The notes: generated from the sequence alone by a model not told the origin. Shown: positions 33,000-46,426, counted from the stretch's first letter. The stretch: 64,000 nt of DNA from Mercurialis annua (GCF_937616625.2 NC_065570.1:2428001-2492000); one strand, 5' to 3'. Numbers and translations: made by a program.

Positions 33000-33985
33000 T
33001 TTTTAATTTTTGTACATTATTATACATAAAATATTCTAACTAGCATATAAATTATAAAAACTAACAAATTGAACCGGCTGGTCCGATTCAGTTCTTGTAA
33101 AACTCAAGAATAAAATTTGACTATAAGAAATGACATCAGTGGAAAAGTAAATGGTCAGAAAATCTTGAATGGCAGGTTATGGAGATCTGATATGGCGTCG
33201 TTTTTGGATCTGTAAATCACTATTTGTAGCAAACCTATACTTCTTTTATGTGTTGCCTGTTTTTTTGCAAACGATACTTATTTTGTTGCCTGTTTTTTTA
33301 GTATTAGTTAAATCTATACTTCTTTTATGTGTTGTAAATTTAATTTATGTTTTAAACATTAAGTAATGAGGAAATACATTGCACGTGGCAGAAAATAAAA
33401 AAGAAGCCCCTAGCGTATAGCGATCAAAAATTGAATTAAATTTTTTCATAAAAATCAAGACAATATGTGCTTGTGGAGATTATGAGTAATCAGAAATAAG
33501 AAAGAAGATAAAAAAATTTGTGAATCAAAGAGTTAAATAAAGTACTTAAATGTTTAAAATTATAAACTTATCAATTTATATAAATTAAATTCAGGAGCAA
33601 AAAAATTTAAAAAATATCTAGATGTTCACTATTAAAAAAAATAAAAATCTATAATAATTAATTTTTATTTTGCTTTGTTTTATTAGTTAACAAGTAATAA
33701 ATTTATATATTTTAAGCATTTTTTGTGTTAATTTTTTTATTAAAATTAAATATTAATTTGATTCCAATTCTTCTCCATCATGAGTCCCTATTTCGTGTAA
33801 TACTGACATAGTAGCGCACGTTAGTACTGGCTCTTGCAGTTCTTGATTAATTTGCGCCTCTGCTCTGCTACGTCTACACTCCCTATTTCTTTCTTATTTC
33901 TCTTTTATTTTAATCACTCACTTTTATTTCTCTTCAGTTCTTTGTCTTTCATCCCTCCCGTTTTTCATTCTTCTCACCGTTAAAC
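33000..33985. other. Upstream region of the Argonaute gene
   Basis: No gene is supported. The last 150 bp is CT-rich, like a plant 5' leader. Confidence 0.5.
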
Positions 33986-33988
33986 ACA

Positions 33989-36900
33989 ATGTTGCCTACT
34001 CCTTCACCGGCGCCACCCGCTGCGGCTGCTGGTCTGACATCGGCGTCGAGCTCTGCTTCTGTGCAGAGGCTGAGACTGGAGATGGACCAGCTGGGGCTTT
34101 CTCTTAATATGGGTCTGCCTCTTCTTGATCCTTTCAACATTTTTTTATGCAGGTTGTTGTTTACTTCTTCACCCTGAAAGATATTTATCTAATTTTCGTT
34201 TCACAGATATGGCGACTAGAGCATTCTCTGAGCCCGTCAGAGTGACAGATTTTGCTGCGAAATTCTTGGGGTTGAGTGATCTGCCACAGACTCTGTCTGA
34301 TGAAGATCGTCTTAAGGTTTGACTGTCTTGTTTTCCCCCGGAGTTAATTAAGTTCTAGTTTTTCAACTAAATGATTCATTTCCTTTCAATTTCCAGCTTG
34401 AAAAAGCTCTGTTATCACTGAAAATCGAAGCAAGCCACAGGGGCTACACAAAAAGTTATAAGATTACTGGGTTATCAGTTAAGCCACTGAATCAAATCTT
34501 GTAAGTTATTTTTGGCTGCATTTTATGTTTCATTTCTTGAATTTTGGTTCCAGTTTCATGACTAATTTTATTTATTTTTTTCCCTAGTTTAACCTTTAAT
34601 GAGGAGGAAATGACAGTTGATCGGTATTTTCATCTTCGATACGGTGCTGATCTTAACTTTACTTCCTTGCCTGCCCTTAAAGTTGGCAGTGATTTGAGAC
34701 CCGTTTGCTTGCCAATGGAGGTTTTCTTTTAACTTAACTGTTAATTTTGGTAGAACATTAGAAGGTGGTGTTATTTACTTCTGTAATATTCCATTATTTT
34801 GATTACAGCTTTGTACGATTGCGGGTGGTCAAAGGTACAGCAAGAAACTTAACCTGACGCAGGTAACAGCGCTGCTCAGAGATACTTGCCAACGCCCTCA
34901 CGACCGAGAAGAAAGCATTGAACAGGTATTACCTGAAATCTTTACTTCTGTGTGTTTTCTGTTCTGATTCTGGTTTGCGGACCTTCTATTATTTTGTGTG
35001 TGTTACAGATGGTTAAGCATAATGGTGATGAACTTGTAAGGGATGAGTTGGGAATTTCAGTTAACGAAGAACTAACTGAAATCAATGCCCGAGTTTCGCC
35101 TCCTCCCAAGGTTACTATGCACCATGCTAAATTCATTGATGGTGGGACAGTGGATCGCTGGACATGTGTGAACTTCTCGTCACTCATCAATGGAGATGCG
35201 CATGCTGACTTCTGCGGGAAACTGATTCAGATGTGTGTCTGGAAGGGAATGGTACGAGGTGTTATATATCCTGCTCTTCATTTTTTTGTTTAACCTGTGA
35301 TGTTTGACTATTGGATATGTTGCTAGGTGTTCAACATAAATCCTGTAATTCCAATATTTTCAGCGCCTCCTGAGCAAACTGAGAGGACCCTGCTCGATAT
35401 TCACGAGCAGTGCACAGAGAAGGCGGCGAAGCTGCAGCTGTTGATTATTATTCTACCTGATGGCAGAGGCTCTTATGGTTGGTAACCAAATCATATTTAT
35501 AGTTTTCAGTAATAAGTTTCTCACATATGATATGGGTGTCTTCTTTATAGGGAAAATCAAGAGAATCTGTGAAACAGAACTGGGAATTATGTCTCAGTGT
35601 TGTATACCAAAACAAAACATTCGGAGTATATCTTTTGAGGGTCTGTCTCTGAAGATTAATGTCAAGGTTGGGGGACGAAACACCCTGTTAAATGATGCTT
35701 TGCTAAAGAGGATGCCTCTTGTGTCTGATTGTCCTACGATCATCTTTGGTGCCCATGTAGCTAATCCATCTTCGGGAGATGATTCTAGTCCGTCAAGAGC
35801 AGCAGTAAGTCGAGTAGTCTGCTGTCTGTATCTCATTGTTTCTTGTCATTGTCCTAATTCTGGAGTGGCTGCTGCAGGTAGTGGCTTCTACGGACTGGCC
35901 TGAGGTAACAACATATAGAGGACTTGTCTCTGCCCAGGCTCACCATGAGAAAACAATCCGTGATCTATATAAATCAAATGTGGATCCGCAGAAGGGAATA
36001 ACTCATTCTGGAATGGTTAGGTAAGAACTTTTCACAAATGCTTCTAACTTTGTTGTTAAGCCAGACTTCGTAAAATCTGATTTAGGTCCTTATGTTCTTT
36101 CTTGTATTCAGGGAGTTGTTGATTGCATTTGAAAATGCAACTGGGCATAAACCTCACAGGATTATATTCTACAGGTATGTTCAGTAGAGGATTTTTAAGC
36201 TGTCATATCTTAACAAGGTTCTGATTTTATTTTCTTGAATTTCTCGTGGCAGAAATGGTGGTGGTGAAGGGGAGTTCAGTCAAGTATTGCTGGAGGAGAT
36301 GGATGCCATTCGAAAGGTATTACGGATTTTTCTTTCTTTTAGTTCCAATTAGAAGCCAAAATGTTTAATGGCCTGGTCCAACTGTTGAGTATAGGATTAG
36401 TTGAGCTAGTTTAAAAATCGGATTACTAATTGTTTGTGAAATCTAGTTACTGTTTGAGCTTTCTCAGTTTTAATATGCATACATGTCATCTTTTCAGGCC
36501 TGTTCTTCGCTAGAGGCTGGGTATCTTCCGCCCGTAACCTTCATTGTGGTGCAGAAAAAGCACCGGACTAGACTTTTTCCTGTTGAACGTGGTCAGACAG
36601 ACGAGTTTGACTTCTACCTGAACAGTCATGCCGGAGTACAGGTATTGGAGTGGCAGACTCATTTTATTTATTTAAGTTGAACAAGAACATGCTCGAGTGC
36701 TTCCTATGTTTTTTCTGTCCGGTTTACATCATAAAAAAGTCTTGTCGTTTAACTTGTGCGTGCAGGGAACCAGCAGACCGACACATTACCATGTGCTGTA
36801 TGATGAAAATCGATTCACTGCAGATACCCTACAGAAGCTGACTAACGATCTATGCTACACGTAATATTTTGAAACCTATGTCCTCAACAAGGAACAATTT

Positions 36901-37232
36901 GAGTTTTTTTTCTTCAAGGCTGACTGTTTTATCTTTTTTTTTTCCAGGAATGTGAGGTGCACTTGTTCTGTGTCGATAGGTTTGCTACCACAGTCCTGTT
37001 GCTAAATTTTGAGTTTGCTTATATCTTGCCTATAAGTGCTTATGTTTTTGTATGATATGAATCTTGTGCAGTTCCTCCGGTGTATTATGCTCATTTAGCA
37101 GCTTACCGTGCTGGATATTACATAGAGGGTGAAAAATCAGATGGTGGGTTGAACACAACAGGAAGGGTTGGAGAAGTTCAGGCTCTTCCGACCATCAAAG
37201 ATGATGTTAAAGAATTCATGTTTTACTGCTGA
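33989..37232 (+). CDS. Argonaute, AGO1-like clade, N-domain missing and slicer residues lost
   Basis: Argonautes bind small RNAs through PAZ and MID and cut targets with PIWI. About fifteen exons with GT-AG junctions give roughly 645 residues, against about 1000 for plant AGO1-like proteins. Exon 1 (33989-34112) encodes a Pro/Ala/Ser-rich start, then QLGLSLNM, which joins exon 2 in frame ([17 protein letters not shown]), matching the end of the L1 linker. The N domain and most of L1 are absent. PAZ ([27 protein letters not shown]), L2 ([15 protein letters not shown]) and MID ([24 protein letters not shown]) follow. In PIWI the DEDH tetrad is altered: FGAHVANP (Asp to His), AHHEKTI (Glu finger position Lys), [11 protein letters not shown] (Asp to Asn); only YYAHLAAY keeps its His. 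A loop before [12 protein letters not shown] is about 25 residues shorter. The end is the usual MFYC. It probably binds RNA without cleaving. Confidence 0.85.
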
Positions 37233-38275
37233 GGTTTTAGGCCTTGTTGGTTGGACTGTTTTTGCACATTTCAAGTGTTGCTACTAATTTTGAGCCTCTA
37301 ACTTGCTTGATTATTATTTTGCAGCAGAGGCTGTTATTCAGGTTGATTAGAATTTACACTTAGAACTAAACAACATTGGGCTTGCTTCGGAATTTTGCTT
37401 AAACTCTTTGTAAATTCTTTGCTTAATGCTCAGCCTTCAAATTTATTCTAATGTCTCATATTTTGTTTGGTGATGTTGATTATTTACGGATTTAAAGATT
37501 CATTTTATTTTGAACTACTGAACCTTTTTAAAAACAAAATTTATTCAACTGTAATCAGCAAAGTACTATTTCTAAATTCTTCTTGCCAATTCTATTTATG
37601 TAAGGATTATTTTTTAATGATTGATTGGTCAATTTTAGTAATTCTCCTTGTTATAGGATATTTCGTGAATGATCGAAACAAGAAGTTCAAGTCTGTTTCA
37701 TTCCACACTCTTGAATTAGGCAAGATGTCATAACCTACCTTTTATTTTTTTTTAATTTCTGTGTGAAATTCACCAACTTCAAAAATGATGGATAATTGTA
37801 ACATAAACTTTTCATTTTGATAATATAAAACATGAAAAATTTATAACTTTTAATACTGAACAATTTCATATGCCGATTGTGAGTGAATGCTTTTATAGTG
37901 TATATTCCGGTGTCCATGTGCATTTTTTTGTTTAAACTTTTCCGGTTTTCCAAATTTTAAAAAATTAACAGTTCATATTTTAAATTGCCAAAATTGAAAA
38001 GTTACTTTAAAATTACCAAACACGATAAAGTTTGGAATCCATCATCAACAAATGAAGTAGTCAGCTGAGGAGGTAAATATTAATCCTCAAATTCAACATA
38101 AAAAGAATCTAAGTTACATACATGTCTAAGCTAGCTAAATTCTTTGAAACATCTCCTTAGTTTGTGTGGAATCACAAATGTACAATGACTAGTAATGTAT
38201 ATGTTTGTTTCTATCAATTACAACAAAGACATTTTCTAATGGAGGAGCTCAAGCATCCTGATGATTCGGATCATT
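37233..38275. other. 3' region of the Argonaute and intergenic spacer
   Basis: No further gene is supported; the open frames here (for example 37467-37733) are AT-rich and not coding-like. The segment 38036-38110 has a diverged copy at about 24480-24555. Confidence 0.5.
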
Positions 38276-41200
38276 TTATAATTGAGTGTTGAATTCACCG
38301 TCATGGATATCGCCATTCTCCATAGCTGAAGCGTAGGAGAAACTCCACACAGATACGCAGTTTTCATCACCTAAGCAAGGAAACAGAAACGAAAGTTTTA
38401 GCCATGTAGCACATAAACAAAAAAGCTGAAACAGGAAATGCAGAAGCAGGTAAACAACAAAACTGACATTTTTTCTAAGAATAGATAACAAATATAAAGT
38501 TTCATAATTTCAGAACTGTTCCCGGAACGGAAACAAAATCCCAAAACATAGGACGCGGGAAATTTCTGTGCAACCAAGAGCCTTAGACATCAAGAATGCA
38601 AAAACTCCTTTTTCGCAAATGTGCAAATATGCATAATAACAGATGGCATAACATTTCGTAAAAACATTTCAGGAAGAAGGGTGGCAAAGCGTTTGAGTTG
38701 CTTAAACATACGATTCAGGCATAAGTCTTCAGGCTCATCATCAACAACTTGATATCTTCGATGCCCGGATGAAGAGGCAGCCATAGGCAAGAATGGATGG
38801 AAAGAGAAACCGTTAACTGTGTCTGTATGGCACAAAGAATAGAAGTGATTGCGAGATTGATACATCAAGAGAGAGATATAGAAACTAAACCAATACCATT
38901 TGAAAGGATGTGGCATATCAATACCTGCAGCAGCCTGAAATCCAGAAGTCCACTGCCCATTTTGTAGATCATAAATATGAACCAGACCATCCTGATTAAA
39001 TAAGAAAAATCAGCAAATATGCATTAAAAAAGCTTAAATAAAAGTTATAGCATTACCCCAACTATGATAATACCTGACCACCCGTGCCCAGATATCGGCT
39101 ACCAGGCTCAACATCAAACGATATTCGCTGGTTGGTTGTTTCCGAGGATCTGTATAGCCTGATTATAGACAACATAAATTTATTAATAAATGAGTTACTA
39201 GCACTGATGCACTTAATACCAGAATTATATTTGAGAAAAGAATACCGGAAGGATAGAATCTTACACCTAAAACTGCCCACATTCACAAAATTCTCACTTA
39301 CGAAGGTACTAGTGAGAAAAACAGATCCGACGAGATAAAATACTTACTTATAAACAACTTCAGCAGTTTTGCGCATATCCCAGCACAGTATATATGGATC
39401 CTGCAAGGAATATGCATATGATGTCAATTGCATCCATAGCATAAGTTACAAAGATAATTAAATCAAGAAGTATGGCTGTGTTCTGTGTGTGTCCTCATGG
39501 GCATGGAGCGGTTTTCAGTATCTTGGTGGCTAAATGTTCCGGTTATATTGACTGAAAACTGTTTTAGTTTTTTATAATGTCTGCAAACTCACAGCACTAC
39601 ACATAAAAAGTGCAATATTTCTGCATCAGAAATGGATAAGGCTTTAAGCAGTGTAATTAGTATAGGGAATGGGTACATTTTCTGTACAATTTAACACAAA
39701 AAATCTACTAATATAAATTCATGCAAGCATGAAGTAGGTACGACATATATGAAGATATATTTATTTATGCTGTTCAACATGATAAAGGTCAAAACATGTG
39801 AAAATTAAAAAACATTGTTTACTAGCATCGCTAAATAGAATATGAACTTTCTGGTTCTAGCCATCCATCACCCAAGCTACAGAATATAATTAAAAAAAAT
39901 CAAGAATTCAACGAAACAAAAGAAAATTGTTCAACATTTTACCTTCCGTCCTCCAGTATAAAGGTAGTTTCCATCTCTTGAGAATTGGATCTGAAAGAAA
40001 AAAATTGGGCCTTGGCTCATCGATATGATAATCAAAGACAAAAAATAAATATTAATGCTCACTTACATGTGTAATCCCACCTTCTTGACCATGCAAAACA
40101 TATAAAAGTTCCATATTGTCCTCTCTAAAGATTGCTGCAGTTTGGCTATAAGAGCCAGTGGCTAGTAAGCCACAACGGGTTGGTGAAAAGGCAATTGCAG
40201 ATATTATACCTGAAGGCACCAGATAAGTTAGAACAGTTCACTCGATCAATTTCTGTTTGCTATGGAATAGTTCATTTGGTAGTCAAGCTAGGAAAATAAC
40301 CTGTTTGCCCCTCTTTATTTCCTTGAAGAGTAGAATACTGTACAAAATCTCTACCAGGCCGATGTATGTCAAATACTCTTACAGTTTTGTTGTATCCAGC
40401 AAACATCCTAACAGACAAAGCATGAAGCCATGAAATGAGGAATACAGTAATAAAGGACTTAAGTGGCAATATGCCCCTTGAACTTGCAAGCAATGGGCAA
40501 TTAACACATATATTAACTTTGTGGGCAAATCAGTACACGAACTTGATGATTATGGGCAATTTGCCCCATTTTGGCAATTTGCCCTCTTAATTTATAAGTT
40601 AATTGTCTCTTAAATTGGCAATTTGCCCCCTTAATTTGTGTTTATTTGTGTGTTAATTGCTCATTGCTTACAAGTTGAAGGGGCAAATTGCTACTTAAGT
40701 CCAGTAATAAAGTGACTTGAGCTAACTTAAAAGAATAATACTATAGGGTAGTATAGACAAGCTAGAGAAAACAAACGAAAAGCAACAATCAACAGTCTAA
40801 CGATGATGCACATCACCGGACTTAAATTTTAAATGTCCAAATAATCTTAAAGACAAGGACATCTTTTCCCCTAGTCATACATCATATGAAAACTAAAGCC
40901 CATACATTACAAAGCCTCAAGGCAAAATTTCAACTCTTAAAGCAGCGAACATTTTATATTGTGAAACATGGAAGCTTTAACCAGGAAAATCATAAATCTT
41001 TAGAAAAATCATTCTCTTACTTGGTCCCATCAGGATTGAAAGAAATTGAAAAGGCAGCAGTAATTTCATCGACAGCATCATAAGCACGGTATGTGCATCG
41101 CAACTGCAATTATAAGTATACATGGTAAATGATCAGATAAACACAAAGAAAGGCTTCTGATTTCTAGTATTTTCTGGTCAAATTGTACCCATAGGCGAAG

Positions 41201-42711
41201 CTGAGTGTAAAAATGCCATGTTCTATATTAAAATGATAACAGTAACACGACAAAACAATAGAAAGCAGTACCAGGCCAGAACTTGCATCCCAAAGATGAA
41301 TTGGATGGTCACGAGTACTAGTAGCAAATACGCAACTAACTGGGTCTAAAACACAAAGCAAGTTTCAAGTCAATCATAGACAACGCAATATCATTACTCC
41401 TTATAAGCATAGACGACATATTAAGAGTAATTCCACAAAAGTAAAGTTGATCGAAGAAGCACCTGAAGCATTCATATGCGGGTACCAACAGAAGTCATAA
41501 ACAGACTCTCCTTCCTTCACAATGAGGCTAGCATCATATGAATCTGATATAGCCCAGAATATTAACAAATTAATCACCGCAACACGAAAAAATAAAGAAA
41601 GAAACGAACTTTTTCTTCAATGAAATTCAACTGTTTTTGGAGTATATAACATATGAACTCACCTTGATCGGCATCCAAAGAAGTTGCATTAGAATAACCA
41701 CTGCTTCCATTATCTGGTCTAACCACGGTATATTAGTATAAAAGAAATGAAATTTCTAGCTTCTTTTAGTTGCATACTAGGTGACACGGACACAACCAGA
41801 CAGTTTGGACACGGACTAGGGGTGAGCAAAACAACCTGCCGGCCAAATTAACCGACAGAACCGATGACTTCTGGTCAGTTCAGTTTTGATATAAAAAAAT
41901 TTGTTTTTTGGTTATCGGTTTGGTTTGGAATTAAAATATTCAAATTAACCGAACCGACCGAATTAACCAAAAAATTTAATGTTTTTAGTTTTTTTAAATT
42001 CTCTCATATTTTTGTCGATTTTAACCGAACTGACCAAATCAGGCGACCTATTCGGTCTGTTCGGTTTCAATTATTTTCCTTTTTTATTAGGTCGATTTGT
42101 TTTTTGGATAAAATTTCTTATTCAGGCGGTTTGGTTTTGGCTATTTGGTCAAACGGTTAATTCAGTTAAGGGGTTATCGGTTCGGCTTCAGCCGAACCAA
42201 CCGGATCTCACCCCTAACACGGACACAGCAACAGTGTTATTTTAAGATTTCCTTAGTAAAAAATGAATTTCGTGTCAGAAACATCAAGCGTGTAACGGGA
42301 CACAGTTGATCGAATGAAGTATCCGTGCTACCTAAGTTGCATAACAGTATTAATAACTTACAATGAGAAGATATTCAAGGTCTTATCCTCAGAGCTTGTT
42401 ATAAAACACGACCCATCAGGCGACCTTAAAGTAAAGCAATAATAATATTATCAAATTAAAATAATAATAACAAGAATGGAAAAGAGAAAAATGTGATATG
42501 ATAACGATAATGAACCAAACCATTTGATTCCTTTGAAGAAATTGTTAGGAATTGGACTCGTTCTGAATCGTTTGTAGAAATGGTGAGTTCTCTGTGGAGG
42601 CAAATCGAACCTAATTACAGGCCATGAGTTATCTTGTTCAATGGATTGTGTGGCTTCTGTATCTACTGCTTCCATGTCTGACTCGGGCGCTTGCTCCTGG
42701 TTTTCTCCCAT
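38276..42711 (-). CDS. TCAB1/WRAP53 (WDR79)-like WD40 protein
   Basis: The animal homologue is a WD40 scaffold that binds CAB-box RNAs and telomerase RNA in Cajal bodies. Exon 1 (42711-42521) encodes an acidic start, then WPVIRFDLPPQRTHHFY and SPIPNNFFKGIKW. The next exon gives SPDGSCFITSSEDKTLNIF. Later exons give VYDFCWYPHMNA, FATSTRDHPIHLWDA, MFAGYNKTVRVFD, FSPTRCGLLATGSYSQT, FSRDGNYLYTGGRK, ILCWDMRK and FDVEPGSRYLGTGGQ. The final exons are FSFHPFLPMAASSSGHRRY and DENCVSVWSFSYA. This is the characteristic family order, ending at 38276. About fourteen exons are seen, with no frame break. Two MITEs sit in introns. The Arabidopsis counterpart, as I recall it, is At4g21520. Confidence 0.88.
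40455..40702. mobile_element. MULE-type foldback MITE in a TCAB1-like intron (TSD AGTAATAAA)
   Basis: The ends are GGACTTAAGTGGCAA and TTGCTACTTAAGTCC. The arms pair over about 60 bp, and the interior has further ggcaatttgcc-type repeats. The 9-bp duplication AGTAATAAA lies at 40446-40454 and 40703-40711. Confidence 0.88.
41817..42216. mobile_element. hAT-type MITE in a TCAB1-like intron (TSD ACACGGAC)
   Basis: The ends are TAGGGGTGAGC and CTCACCCCTA. The 8-bp duplication ACACGGAC lies at 41809-41816 and 42217-42224. The interior is rich in ccgaac/ggttcgg repeats and has no coding sequence. An 8-bp duplication with TAGGGGTG termini is diagnostic of hAT MITEs. Confidence 0.9.
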
Positions 42712-43482
42712 TGATGACTCGCTTGGGCAGGGAATCAGGGTTTTGAGGAGGGTTTTCTCCTGCTATATTTTGGAATTTTTCACAATTGGCCATGAACTTA
42801 GTGTAAATTTGCAATTTGCACCCTTTTTGGATAGTAAATTAAAAACATAATTTTATTTGATGCTATAATTATGTAGAAAGTGCTTAGCCATAATAGTGTC
42901 TGCAAATCACAAATTAGTGCACATTTCTATCTTATTCTAGTATAGAAATTGTTTTCAAATTTATCCTATTGTTTTAGTATTGATTTTAATTTTTCTAATT
43001 ATTGGAAATTTAAACATTAATTTAATTTATTAAGTATTTTTGTAACTTTTTTACAGTATTTTAATTTTAGTATTATATCTATTGTATTGCAAACATTCAA
43101 TCATAATGATAATTTGAGGAAAACTTACTTTCGTAATTGTAGAGTTAATTAATAGTATCTTAAAAATTGATCATTATTGATAAAATTGAAAGAAATTGTT
43201 ATTCAAAATGCTAAATTGAATTGTTTAAAACTGTCTATCTACTATTTTATTTTATATTTTCTGATAATTAGGCGTATAATTTAAAGCAATAACATCAATT
43301 TCACTTCAAACTCTTAAGTTAAACCTTTAACATAACATCAAAATGTAGATCAATAATAGTAAAATTTCATTAATCAATGAAATTCTGGTTCCTGCATAAT
43401 CAATCACAGTAAATCATAAGCAAACTGCACAAAAGCAGAGCTTCTAAGGAATACAATTCATGAAGTTTATGGATTCTTAACA
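42712..43482. other. Spacer between the FMN/FHY 3' end and the TCAB1-like 5' end
   Basis: The stretch holds the TCAB1-like promoter and the FMN/FHY 3' UTR. No other element is recognised. Confidence 0.5.
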
Positions 43483-46181
43483 TCACAAAGCAGAGCCTTT
43501 TAAATATGGATCATCCACAAATTTTGAGTACAATGGAAGATCAAGAGCTCTCTCCGCTACTTTTCTATCCTCGTGAATCTTTGCTATCAAGCTCTCGACT
43601 GACGGAAAATTGGCCTATCATCGAAGTTTACGACAAGTAAATACCGGGCATAGAATGAGAAAACGATTGCGGAATAGAGAAATTCTTATATAGACATTGA
43701 ATGTGCTATAGCTTTAATGAACTAAAATACAGTATTGCCAATGTGTTATAATGTTATTGGCTTTGTCCACGGAAGACGTGGTGGACAAAGTCTACGTAAG
43801 AATTTTACTGCATATTGAATAGGGATCAAAATTGACAATACCTCTGGTCGAATATAGCCAACGATAACGAGTCGAAGTTCCTCACCATAAAAATCTTCAT
43901 CAAAATCGTGAAGTAGCCACGGTTCCTACATAAATCGACTTTAATTAGAAATTACAGCAAAAGAGCATAATTGCCAACCATTTAAGTTAATTGAGCACTC
44001 ACTATCGTCTTCTCTTTATTGTTAAAATATGGATTCCAACCGATACTCATGACCATTTTGAACACACCACGTGTCGGTAATGCAGCCCAACCAAAATATA
44101 CGCCAGAGGGATGTTGAGATAGCACCTCTGAATAACCTTCTATTGATAGATTAGCTGAAGTAAAATGACAAATTATTAGAAAATGAAAATAGAACAGCAA
44201 AAAAGATGTGAAGAACATCTCTAGATTCTTAAATCTCATTGCAATCATAAAGTCATGTTCAGAGCAATGCAGACAGCTATAAGTATATTGACATTTTAAG
44301 GAGGGCAATGGACCGGCTAATTCTTGATACCTGTGGGGATCCCGAGAACCTTTGATCCACGACCAAAGCCCTTGATTACAGGACTGCCTATATGCCATGG
44401 TTCAACGGCCAAGGTACCCTCAATCCCTGCAATCAAAGTTTAGTGATGAGAACTGCGGTCAAAAGAAATATGCTAATGTGATAGAAAATGAATACTAATA
44501 TAAAGATTTGTTGATATTACAATCATCAAATGCAGGTAGGCCCCAATTTTCAAGGTGCAAATCAAGTAGAGAATTTATCACTTCGTCTGCGGCTGTATAA
44601 AGATGAGATTGTTTCGGAATTGATGGTACAGCAACTACTTCCATGCCAGCAGCCTTACCACCCATAACACCAGGCCTGACATGTTCAAAATCTTCAACTT
44701 TTCATTATAAAGAACTTTGAGATAATGTATCACTTTCTGAATAGCATTTTACAGTAATGACATACTGTAGTTTGTAAAAGAAACATTAATAATAGAAACG
44801 AAAAATATCAAGCAGATAGTAGAACTATACTACATTTTGTTTTTCTAAAACAAGGAAGTTAGTTTGCTTCATAGTTGACAGAAGTAAAAAGGCATCGAAG
44901 TTAATTTCTACAGTTCAGAATCTGGATAGAAGTAACCTCTTTATGGACCAAGGCGAGAAAATAAATTGAGAACACATTATACGAAAAGAAGTAAAATAGA
45001 TAGCATGCCATACTTACAAAGAATCTTCAATAACTAGGCAACTGGACGGTTTTATGTTCAGCTTTCTAGCAGCTTCCAAAAATCTGAAACAGTAAAGCTA
45101 TCATAGTTACATTTACGAACATAACAAAATTTAATCCTCAAACAAATATCATAGTTACATTTAAGAATATGTAGCAAAAGAGGATATTGAGTTGTACGTA
45201 GTTCTATCTTACATTTCAGGAGATGGTTTCCCTGATTTTACTTCATCGCCACCAATAATGACGGAGAATGATTCCTTCCAGCCTGCAAATGGGAAAAATG
45301 AGCTCAAATTGAATAACACAATCAACAAAATCATCAACAATAAAGCTTATCAACTCGGTTAACTGCCTAATAGACTTACCCTCATGATATGAAATTTTGG
45401 ATTCCACATTTGCTTTAGGAGAGTTTGAAGCCAATGCCATGGGCACATTGTGAACTCTCAAATGCTTAATTAACCGATTGGCACCTGGAAGCGCTTTAAT
45501 TTTTCTCCACCTGCAAATAAAGGTTCCAATTACTCCGATTACAGGAAAGTGAATAGTTCAAGAATGTCAAAAGAACATTAAACCAGGACTCAACAAAAGA
45601 TTATGAGACCACACGGATAATTAGCACGGACACTTCATTCCATCAACATTTCTCATTTCAAAAACATGTCCGAAACTTGGCGTTTCAGACACGAAACTTC
45701 ATTTTCAACATAGGACACCTTAAAAGAACACGGTAAATGTTCCGTCTTCCGTTCTTCCGTAATTGTGTGTGTGTTACATATGGATGCTAATTAATACGAG
45801 TAAGCGTAAAGGAAAGTAAATTACTGATCAGAAAACATAGGTGTGATTTCTGCAATAAACTCCTCAGTGGGACAAGGAAGCTTATAATCTTCAACTATGG
45901 CAGCAGCAGCTTCCAAAGGAGTCTTCCCAACTATTCTATTACCTTCTCTCCCATCCCATTGCTTCCCATACTTCACCAAAAACACTTTCAAAACCTCACT
46001 CACAATTCCATCTGCCATGAAAATGAATCAAATTATCAGCAGTGTTATGTAATGACATAAATAAACAACAAGAAAGTTCAATTATAAGCTCACCTGTGTT
46101 CAAAAGGGTACCATCCAAATCAAGAATAACACCAGAAGCCAATTTCTTTAAAGGGGTTGCCATTGAAATTGCAGAAATCAT
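43483..46181 (-). CDS. FMN/FHY: Bifunctional FMN phosphatase / riboflavin kinase
   Basis: This plant enzyme both phosphorylates riboflavin to FMN (C-terminal riboflavin kinase) and dephosphorylates FMN (N-terminal HAD hydrolase), setting cellular flavin levels. The HAD part shows motif I GVILDLDGTLLNT, motif II ALASNSPKANVESKI and the motif III/IV region SGKPSPEMFLEAARKL with CLVIEDSLPGVMGGKAAGM. The kinase part shows GRGSKVLGIPTANLS, GVYFGWAAL, SIGWNPYFNN, EPWLLHDFDEDFYGEELRLV and ends LYSKFVDDPYLKGSAL with a stop at 43483-43485. All landmarks are intact over about nine or ten exons and roughly 385 residues. A second in-frame ATG at 46163 (MATPLKK) could be the true start. The Arabidopsis counterpart is At4g21470. 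Confidence 0.92.
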
Positions 46182-46426
46182 AGCCTTATCTTAATTGCCC
46201 ATCTAAAACATAGACACCATTTAAAAAATTTAAAATCAAACCAATTACAAATCTGTGTAGACTGAGAAATCAAGAAATGGTTACGAGTTTTTTTGCCGTT
46301 TGGATTTGTCGTTAAAGACTCAAAGCAGTGACGACCAGTTTGTCTTTCGTTTCGTTTTGTTTAGCCAAAGCCAACAACCAACAAGGAGTATATCTTGTTG
46401 TATTCTCAGTTCCGAGATAAATAAAT

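Noticed and set aside
37467..37733. 88-codon frame after the Argonaute
   Set aside because: It is AT-rich with Phe/Leu/Ile bias typical of random AT sequence and has no family match.
42000..42245. Frames of 88 and 98 codons in the TCAB1-like intron
   Set aside because: They lie wholly inside the hAT MITE and reflect its ccgaac/ggttcgg repeats.
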